Part shown: in pieces, positions 49,961 to 57,496 of the stretch
How positions within the stretch are numbered: position 1 is the stretch's first letter
Layout: each line of letters starts with the position of its first letter
Assembly (NCBI GenBank): GCA_017619295.1
Contig: JAFZSQ010000002.1
Span: 1 to 57,496, forward strand
DNA length: 57,496 nucleotides
Direction of reading: 5' to 3'
From: Lachnospiraceae bacterium
GTDB lineage: Bacteria; Bacillota; Clostridia; Lachnospirales; Lachnospiraceae
Made by a program: the position numbers and the translations under genes
Notes under the pieces: model-generated
Told to the model about the DNA's origin: nothing
The model's database searches: none
What the model saw: only the letters and a program-made list of their open reading frames with translations

Positions 49961-51340
49961 TTACTTGTGTGTATCTACGTAGTCCTGAAGGAGTTCCATA
50001 GTCTCTGCTGCTGCTTCTTCGGGGCTTAATGTACCGTAAGCTACGTTCTCGTAAGCATCTGTAAGGATAGCTGTTACTTCGGAACCGGTTGTAGGACCGC
50101 CGTCAGACTGTCCGTTGTACTGCATGCTGACTGTTACGCTTTCCTTTGTAAGAGGGTTAAGTACGCCATTCTCAGCGCAGATAACCTGAGCTTTAACTGT
50201 AGGAGGTACGGATCTTACTGTGCCAAGAATAGCCGCAGCCTCATCAGAGTTAAAGAAGAAGTTAAGGAAATCAATTGCTTCCTTGGGATGCTCAGACTTA
50301 GCATAAACACCAATGTACTGAGGGCAGTCATTGAACCAGCCATCGCTTACTCCGCCATCGCGAAGAGGAAGCTGACCTGCCATGTAGTTAATGGAGTCAT
50401 TTGCTGCTGACAATACATCTGCTGAAGATGTGTAGCCGATGGATGCAACATACTTACCTGCAATCCAGTTGGGATCTTCCTGATCCTGATCACCGAAAGG
50501 TGCCTTATATGCAGCGGGTGCACATACTTCTTCATCATAGAGTCTCTTAATGAACTCAAAAGCTTCTTTGAACTGCTCTTCTGTCATGTTGAGGTTCATA
50601 TCAGCATCAACAATAGGCTTGCCATTCATCTGACGACACCATGCGCGAAGGATGAATGCGGTTGCGTATGATGTGTTTGCTGAAAGGAGATAGCAATCCT
50701 TGTCATAATCTCTAACCATCTTGCCCCACTCGAAGAACTGATCCCAGGTATAAGGCTTGGAAAGATCGATTCCTACTGCGTCTGCAAGATCCTTGTTTAC
50801 GATTAAAGCTGTACCTGCCTGTCCTGTAGGCATAGCGTACTGTGAGCCGCTTCCGAACTGACCGTTCTGTACAAGGAAGTTAGCGTCGAATTCTGAGAAA
50901 TCCATTCCGCCCTCTGTAAGGTTGTAAAGAACACCCTGATTGTAGTACTCAGGTCCAAGGCCTGTCTCAATCTGGAAGATATCCGGTGCTGTTCCGGATG
51001 CGAACTCGGTTGTTTTCTTCTCTGAGTATCCGTCGTATGAGCTGTACTCAGGCTCGATTGTTACATTGGGATGTAACTTCTGATAAGCGTCGATAACTGC
51101 AAGAGTTGCTTCATGTCTTGCATCACCGCCCCACCATGAAAAACGAAGTGTAACGGGCTCGCTGCTTTCAGCGGGTTCAGCTGCTTCTTCTGTTGCAGCT
51201 TCTGTGCTTTCTGTCTTGGTCTCAGCTGCAGGTGCTGTGTCAGTTGCAGTTGAACTTGAAGCGTTGCTTCCGCATCCTGCCAGTGCACTCATAACTGTCA
51301 CTGCAGAAACCAATAAAGCTAACAATTTCTTTCTTTTCAT
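49961..51340 (-). CDS. ABC transporter sugar-binding lipoprotein
   Basis: 459 residues. Lipoprotein signal (KKLLALLVSAVTVMSALAGCGS), Cys22 lipidated, then an acidic Thr/Glu/Ala linker and the solute-binding family 1 domain with TLRFSWWGGDARHEATLAVIDAYQKLHP and TQAGTALIVNKDLADAVGIDLSKPYTWDQF. It captures an oligosaccharide for the MalFG-type permeases downstream. A hairpin separates it from the permease genes and its own upstream gap (51341-51424) separates it from the sensor kinase terminator. Confidence 0.95.
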   Translation of the reverse strand: MKRKKLLALLVSAVTVMSALAGCGSNASSSTATDTAPAAETKTESTEAATEEAAEPAESSEPVTLRFSWWGGDARHEATLAVIDAYQKLHPNVTIEPEYSSYDGYSEKKTTEFASGTAPDIFQIETGLGPEYYNQGVLYNLTEGGMDFSEFDANFLVQNGQFGSGSQYAMPTGQAGTALIVNKDLADAVGIDLSKPYTWDQFFEWGKMVRDYDKDCYLLSANTSYATAFILRAWCRQMNGKPIVDADMNLNMTEEQFKEAFEFIKRLYDEEVCAPAAYKAPFGDQDQEDPNWIAGKYVASIGYTSSADVLSAANDSINYMAGQLPLRDGGVSDGWFNDCPQYIGVYAKSEHPKEAIDFLNFFFNSDEAAAILGTVRSVPPTVKAQVICAENGVLNPLTKESVTVSMQYNGQSDGGPTTGSEVTAILTDAYENVAYGTLSPEEAAAETMELLQDYVDTHK

Positions 51341-51424
51341 TAGTGTATCCTCCCATTATTATTTGCTTGAGTTTGCTATAAATGCATTCACCTCTTAGAA
51401 GGTAACATCTGAGGCAAAATAAAA

Positions 51425-51471
51425 ACAGAACTCCAAATTACAAAAAAGTATCTTAAATTAAGGAGTTCTGT
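51425..51471 (-). terminator. Terminator of the two-component operon
   Basis: ACAGAACTCC (51425-51434) and GGAGTTCTGT (51462-51471) with a 27-base loop, followed on the minus strand by TTTTTATTTT. It separates the sensor kinase from the binding-protein operon. Confidence 0.7.
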
Positions 51472-51502
51472 CAGAAGGTTTCATTATTTAATTTTTCCAC
51501 TC

Positions 51503-53287
51503 TTAATTTAAATTTTCGCTGTTGTCAGACTCTTTCGGAATATTGAAACTGACAATGGTTCCGAATCCTTCTTTGCCTTGAATCTTCAGGGCGTATCCCG
51601 CTCCATAACGCAGAATAAGTCTTCTGTTAAGGTTGGTAAGGCCGATATTTCTGGAAGTTCTGCTGTTAATCTTCCTGTAAATCTCCCCTATGTCCTCTTT
51701 CGAGACACCTCTTCCGTTATCAAGCACGGCAAAAGATATGTGGTCTCCTCTGTCGTATATCTTAACCTTCACCACAATTCTTTCCTTCTCTGTATCAACG
51801 CCATGCTCGAAGCAGTTCTCAAGAACCGGCTGCAGAATCATTCTGAACACCTTGCAGTCAAGTATCTCATCATCAATTTCAAAGTATGTAATCACATCCC
51901 TGTTAAATCTGATGTTCTGAATCTCAATATAGGATTTAAGATACTCCAGCTCCTCACTGAGTGTAACAGGGGCTGTGGGTTCGGAGAGGGCATATTTTAC
52001 CACAAAGGCAAGAAGCTGAATCATGTGATGAAGCTCCGCCTGATTTCCAAGTTTCTTGATTGCCTCAAAATCCAGAGTCTGAAGGGTATTGAAAATGAAA
52101 TGAGGGTTAATCTGCAGCTGCAAAGCCATCATTTCCGTCATCTCATTTTCATGCTGCTTGGCAAGAAGGTCCATCTGAATCTGGCTGTTATTGATATAGA
52201 GTCTGATGACGTTATTAAGTATCATTGCGTACTCATCATCCGCATCTCTGAAGTGGCTGTCATAGGATTCGCCACGCTCCGCAGCGGAGAAAATATCGAC
52301 GCATTCCTCAATATATCCGAAGGTCCTCTTGGTATATCTGTATGCCAAAAGGAACATGATTACCATCTCAGCAAAGAGAATCATACAGGCCAGCAAAAGG
52401 TATATTTTGATTTCCTCCAGAAGCTGAGTGGCAGAAGTCATGGAGACCTCATAGAGATTCAGGTACGGAGAATAAAGGGTGTCCACATAGTAGTACTTGC
52501 CCTTTATGTTGACCCAGCTGTTCTTAAACGCCTCTCCCTCGGTGAGAATATTATTTCTGATTTCCTCGGTAAATTCCTCCGACTCAAACTGTTCAAGCTC
52601 CGGATCCGTAATGCAGACCACTTCACCCTCCGAGTTGAAAAGAACAACCTTCTGATTCTCGGAAATAAGAATACTTCTTAAAAGCTTCCCGTACTCTCCC
52701 TTGTCGATATTTATGACAATGACACCGTCAAGGTATGTCATCCGGTAAAAAATACTGATAAGCTCCACAGGTTCACCGTAGGTATAGCGCTGCACCCATC
52801 TCTGATTCGTATACACACGCTCGTCAGGCTTCATTCCCCTGTACATTGGCAGCCAGTCCTGATCATAATAGGTATCAATTCCCGCAATCTGCCCCGTGTC
52901 CGATGTGAGAAATCTTTCTCTTCCGTCAAGGTACAGATATATGGAATGAAAATATGAGTAGGATGTCTCATAGCTGTTAAAGAAATACTTGATCATCTTA
53001 AAAGCAATCTGATCGTTCTGACGCATTTCCGTATAATTCAACATGGTACGCAATGCCAGGGAAAAAGAAGAATTACACATAAGGGCATCCAGCTGATACC
53101 CTACATTGTAGATGGAAGCTTCCAGGCTCTCTTCGAAGCTCTCCAAAGATTTCACGGATTCCCTCTTTAAGCTTTCCCTTTGGGAGTACACAAAGAAGAA
53201 TCCGATAAATATGAATATCATAAGCGTGGGAACAATCATAATAAGGAAATTGCGCCACGCACGTTTAACAAAATATCTCTTAAGCAC
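51503..53287 (-). CDS. Sensor histidine kinase, YesM type
   Basis: 594 residues. Two membrane segments (about residues 13-33 and 290-310) bracket an extracellular sensor domain. QLQINPHFIFNTLQTLDFEAI is the His_kinase (LytS/YesM type) phosphorylation motif and DNGRGVSKEDIG is the ATP lid. It overlaps the response regulator gene by 8 bp. It should sense the oligosaccharide or a binding-protein complex and control the importer. Confidence 0.93.
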   Translation of the reverse strand: MLKRYFVKRAWRNFLIMIVPTLMIFIFIGFFFVYSQRESLKRESVKSLESFEESLEASIYNVGYQLDALMCNSSFSLALRTMLNYTEMRQNDQIAFKMIKYFFNSYETSYSYFHSIYLYLDGRERFLTSDTGQIAGIDTYYDQDWLPMYRGMKPDERVYTNQRWVQRYTYGEPVELISIFYRMTYLDGVIVINIDKGEYGKLLRSILISENQKVVLFNSEGEVVCITDPELEQFESEEFTEEIRNNILTEGEAFKNSWVNIKGKYYYVDTLYSPYLNLYEVSMTSATQLLEEIKIYLLLACMILFAEMVIMFLLAYRYTKRTFGYIEECVDIFSAAERGESYDSHFRDADDEYAMILNNVIRLYINNSQIQMDLLAKQHENEMTEMMALQLQINPHFIFNTLQTLDFEAIKKLGNQAELHHMIQLLAFVVKYALSEPTAPVTLSEELEYLKSYIEIQNIRFNRDVITYFEIDDEILDCKVFRMILQPVLENCFEHGVDTEKERIVVKVKIYDRGDHISFAVLDNGRGVSKEDIGEIYRKINSRTSRNIGLTNLNRRLILRYGAGYALKIQGKEGFGTIVSFNIPKESDNSENLN

Positions 53288-54023
53288 GGCTCCGGTTTAC
53301 CCTCACTCCATTGCGATAATCTCTGGGAGTAACCCCAAAGTGTGCCTTAAATGCTCTGGTAAAATTCTTGGGGCTGTCATACCCCACTTCATAAGCTATC
53401 TCGTAGCTCTTATAGGAAGGGTCCACAAGCATCTGAGCTGCCTTCTTCATTCTCGTGGAATTAAGCTGCTCCTGAAAGCCCGTCCCTCTCTTCTCTTTAT
53501 AAATCTTGGAAAGATAGCCTGCGCTTATTCCGATTTGCTCCGCAGCCATAGCAAGGCTTGCTTCCTTAAAATGATTCTCGATGTACTCATCCACAGCGTG
53601 GAGCATCTTGTCATAATATGGTGTATCGTCAATGCCCTCGGTGATATTCTTCTCATCGAGAATACTTCTGATTTTCTCAAAACAGTTGGACAGGTCACCG
53701 TAGTTTATGGGCTTTAAAAGGTAATCCTGGATGTCGGATTTAAGGGCCTGTCTCATATATTCGTAATCACTGTAGCTGCTTAAAATAACCACGATTATAT
53801 CCCTGATTTTCTTTAATTCAGCCGCAAGATCAAGGCCGGACTTCCCGGGCATTCTTATGTCCGTAAGCACCACGTCAGCCTCATTTTTGCTCACAAAATC
53901 AAGGGCTCCGGTGGCATTGGTAAACTTACCCACCACCTCAAAGCCTATATTCTGCCATGGGAAAAGCTCCGCTATCCCATCTAAGATTTTCTGTTCATCA
54001 TCAACAATAACCAGCCTATACAT
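53280..54023 (-). CDS. AraC-type response regulator, YesN type
   Basis: 247 residues. Receiver domain with the phospho-acceptor Asp in VLTDIRMPG (about residue 55), KPINY for the Lys/Pro switch, then two AraC helix-turn-helix motifs in YENHFKEASLAMAAEQIGISAGYLSKIYKEKRG and SYEIAYEVGYDSPKNFTRAFKAHFGVTPRDYR. It is coupled to the kinase by overlap. It likely activates the binding-protein/permease/GH43/SDR genes. Confidence 0.95.
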   Translation of the reverse strand: MYRLVIVDDEQKILDGIAELFPWQNIGFEVVGKFTNATGALDFVSKNEADVVLTDIRMPGKSGLDLAAELKKIRDIIVVILSSYSDYEYMRQALKSDIQDYLLKPINYGDLSNCFEKIRSILDEKNITEGIDDTPYYDKMLHAVDEYIENHFKEASLAMAAEQIGISAGYLSKIYKEKRGTGFQEQLNSTRMKKAAQMLVDPSYKSYEIAYEVGYDSPKNFTRAFKAHFGVTPRDYRNGVRVNRSRA

Positions 54024-54046
54024 AATTACCCTCTGATGCTTCTCCC

Positions 54047-54886
54047 CTACTGTATATAATATCCTTCTTCTCGAATCTCGTCTTCCAACATTTCGTGATA
54101 GTTCTTGTCAATTCTTGCTATAAATTCAGACCAGGCTTCCCTGTCAACAAATGACCTGCCGGCCTTCATTCTCTCTAAAGTTTGGCTTTGAGTTGTATGA
54201 TTTCCCAGGTAGATATCCGGCTTTAACGACTTCCAGATTTTAAGACTTCTCTCGAAATCTCCTCTCCAGTTCAAACCGGTTTCCTCAATAAATGTGTGAT
54301 TCAAGGTATTAAATCCCACACCGCCGCAAAGAAGTGCCTTATAGTCCTTGTCTCCGTCTCTCACGGTAATCTCATAGCTCATGGCTCCCGGAGTATGGCC
54401 GCCTGTCAGGATGCACCTGACCTTAGTAATTCCAAGGGAGACAATCTCACCGTCTTCAAGTTCCTTATCAGGTGTAAAGAAATCCGTCTTAACCCCCGGA
54501 AGATAATCGCATAACGCCATATCGGGTCTGTCTCTAAGCAGTGCTGCATCAACCTTGCTTATACATGCCACAGCTCCACTTAATTCCTTGATTCGTTTAG
54601 TGGCTCCAAAGTGATCGAAATGGCCGTGAGTATGGAAAATCATCCGGATATCCTTCACATCAAATCCCATTTCTTTAATGGAATCAAGAAGCATATCCTG
54701 TATGTGAGGATAGCCCGTATCAAAAAGCATCAGCCCCTCACCGGTGTCCACAATAAGGCTTGAGCTGTCCTTATTTCCAACGAAATAAAGATTCCCGCAT
54801 ATCCTGAAGGGCTCCACCCTAAAGCTCTCCGGATTCTCCAAAATTTCCCTGTACCATTCCTTTTTGTATGCATAATCAGATCTCAT
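54047..54886 (-). CDS. MBL-fold metallo-hydrolase
   Basis: 279 residues from the ATG at 54886; a longer frame to 54967 would start inside a terminator loop. HTHGHFDHFGA is the H-x-H-x-D-H metal motif; a further His is in TGGHTPGAMSY and GNHTTQ near the end. A cytosolic zinc hydrolase of unspecified substrate. It lies 23 bp upstream of the response regulator and may be co-transcribed. A -10-like TATCAT lies six bases before the ATG, so a leaderless transcript is possible. Confidence 0.82.
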   Translation of the reverse strand: MRSDYAYKKEWYREILENPESFRVEPFRICGNLYFVGNKDSSSLIVDTGEGLMLFDTGYPHIQDMLLDSIKEMGFDVKDIRMIFHTHGHFDHFGATKRIKELSGAVACISKVDAALLRDRPDMALCDYLPGVKTDFFTPDKELEDGEIVSLGITKVRCILTGGHTPGAMSYEITVRDGDKDYKALLCGGVGFNTLNHTFIEETGLNWRGDFERSLKIWKSLKPDIYLGNHTTQSQTLERMKAGRSFVDREAWSEFIARIDKNYHEMLEDEIREEGYYIQ

Positions 54887-54955
54887 ACCTGTATGATAAC
54901 TCAAATATTTTTTTACAGAACAATATATGAAAAAGTGATACCAAATAATAAAAAA

Positions 54956-54978
54956 AGAGACCTCCATCGGAGGTCTCT
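54956..54978 (-). terminator. Terminator of the nucleotidyltransferase gene
   Basis: AGAGACCTCC-atc-GGAGGTCTCT at 54956-54978, followed on the minus strand by a seven-T run. Immediately downstream of the gene at 54987. Confidence 0.9.
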
Positions 54979-54986
54979 TGGTGCAG

Positions 54987-55610
54987 TTACCTTTTTATAT
55001 CATTCAAATAGCTTATCCATTCCCTTAAGCTGTCTTTGTTTAATTCCTTTAAGGCTTTCGAATAGATTGCAAAAGCACCCCGGTCATCATTTTTCATTTT
55101 CCGCAATGTCTTCTTGGGACCAAAGTAGCGAATGCCCTTGATATCACAGTATATTTCAATACTGTCCACCAAAAGCCAATGCCAACGAAAAAAGCCCTCC
55201 TCATCTTCACGAACTGTTCTTGCAAGCATTTTCTCGCACCAATCCAGTTCCTGCCTGATTTCTTCATCAGATTTTGAGGCAAGGCTATCAATATAATCAT
55301 TGATACGTTTCTTTAAGCCTTCGCCTATACCGTTTTTATCAAGAACTACATTTCCGTCAAAAATCTGCATAAACTCTTCCGGATCATAATCTGCCTCAAA
55401 TGTTTCCACAGGATATACGAAAACATCAAGCACCGTGTTGTCCACCACGGAAACGTCATGATACTTGGCGTGGTCCGCTATTACAAGGGCGTCAAAGTCG
55501 CTGTTCTCATTAAAACTTCCGTCTCCGAAAGACCCATAGGTTATTATGGCTTCAGGTTTATAAGTTTCTATCAAGTATTCAGTTATTATTTCCGTTTTGC
55601 TCTTACCCAT
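54987..55610 (-). CDS. Nucleotidyltransferase domain protein
   Basis: 207 residues from the ATG at 55610 (GAGGTGGGT upstream; the ATG at 55628 is less likely). TYGSFGDGSFNENSDFDALV (about residues 25-44) is the G-S-x10-D-x-D motif of antibiotic nucleotidyltransferase-type enzymes. The C-terminal helical part (EWCEKMLARTVREDEEGFFRWHWLLVDSIEIYCDIKGI) is HEPN/KNTase-like. Probably AMP-transfers to a small molecule; substrate unknown. Confidence 0.78.
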   Translation of the reverse strand: MGKSKTEIITEYLIETYKPEAIITYGSFGDGSFNENSDFDALVIADHAKYHDVSVVDNTVLDVFVYPVETFEADYDPEEFMQIFDGNVVLDKNGIGEGLKKRINDYIDSLASKSDEEIRQELDWCEKMLARTVREDEEGFFRWHWLLVDSIEIYCDIKGIRYFGPKKTLRKMKNDDRGAFAIYSKALKELNKDSLREWISYLNDIKR

Positions 55611-55695
55611 ACCCACCTCAATTTTCAACTTCGTGCATCGGAATATTGAATTCTTTAATTTTCGATGCCCACATTCTTATATTTTAGGGAAAAAT

Positions 55696-55739
55696 GGCAT
55701 CGGAATTACGAAAAAAAGCGATTCCGATGCCGGAATCGC
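55696..55739 (-). terminator. groEL terminator with a competing hairpin
   Basis: GCGATTCC (55718-55725) / GGAATCGC (55732-55739) followed on the minus strand by seven T: the groESL terminator. The same bases can instead pair as GGCATCGGAAT (55696-55706) with ATTCCGATGCC (55721-55731), which removes the terminator stem. The alternative pairing resembles an antiterminator. Confidence 0.7.
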
Positions 55740-55770
55740 CTTTTAAAAGATTCTTTCCTATAATTGGGAA

Positions 55771-57411
<1,641 letters not shown>

Positions 57412-57414
57412 CTA

Positions 57415-57496
57415 TTACTTTAATATAGCCAAAATATCGCTCTGTTTAACGATGATGAACTCTTCGTCGTCAATCTTGACGTCGGTTCCTGAATAC
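57415..57496 (-). CDS. groES: Co-chaperonin GroES, C-terminal end (cut by window edge)
   Basis: The last 26 codons: YSGTDVKIDDEEFIIVKQ then SDILAILK and stop at 57415-57417. This is the standard GroES C terminus. The promoter and CIRCE element expected upstream are outside the window. Confidence 0.97.
   Translation of the reverse strand, partial: YSGTDVKIDDEEFIIVKQSDILAILK

Noticed and set aside
54979-54989. GGTGCAGTT beside a stop codon, like half a dispersed palindrome
   Set aside because: Only nine bases match and there is no second arm; probably chance, though the placement beside a stop codon is suggestive.

Overview
The window looks like chromosomal DNA of a low-to-mid GC Firmicute of the Lachnospiraceae type (Butyrivibrio/Roseburia-like is my best guess). 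The signs are strong AGGAGG-type ribosome sites, TTGACA-N17-TATAAT promoters, Gly-Cys lipoboxes, a MalFG-type sugar importer with a YesMN two-component system, a GH43 glycosidase and groESL. Nearly everything lies on the minus strand. No rRNA, tRNA, CRISPR array or insertion sequence was recognised.

Layout. 1-16.97 kb: a long minus-strand run of small stand-alone enzymes (seven GNAT acetyltransferases, several SAM methyltransferases, two tRNA-editing YbaK-type proteins, NudC, flavodoxin-like reductases, a split chromate transporter, an HTH-Uma2 protein and a TetR-hydrolase pair). Within it, 12956-13276 holds an unexplained array of inverted hexamers with a mean period of 52.5 bp. 17.1-25.9 kb: a lipoprotein, a zinc-type unit (ribosomal protein L33 plus two COG0523 GTPases behind a 15-bp-palindrome operator cluster), an esterase, a MATE pump, an alcohol dehydrogenase and a membrane protein with five 23-residue repeats. 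26.0-30.3 kb: a second lipoprotein sharing its C-terminal domain with the first, an 824-residue protein that looks like a membrane protein fused to a lipoprotein metalloprotease, and a zinc-ribbon/HTH protein.

30.3-34.5 kb is an AT-rich accessory segment: two NUMOD4/HNH endonucleases, a HEPN-domain protein and a Fic AMP-transferase with a promoter-adjacent operator. 34.7-45.7 kb: a ferredoxin-type aldo/keto reductase, a MacAB-like efflux unit, a TetR/DUF998 operon with a consensus promoter, a Cys-rich MarR with an ArsN/PAT-like acetyltransferase, a diguanylate cyclase, a ZIP metal transporter and a radical SAM activase that may be leaderless. 45.8-55 kb: a xylo-oligosaccharide-type utilisation locus (response regulator, histidine kinase, binding protein, two permeases, GH43, SDR). 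The window ends in groEL and the 3' end of groES.

A dispersed palindrome family (core GGTGCAGTTGGGGAC / GTCCCCAACTGCACC) occurs at six places, always within about 10 bp of a stop codon. One copy is flanked by a perfect 27-bp direct repeat that duplicates the end of a gene, which is direct evidence of an insertion or duplication event.
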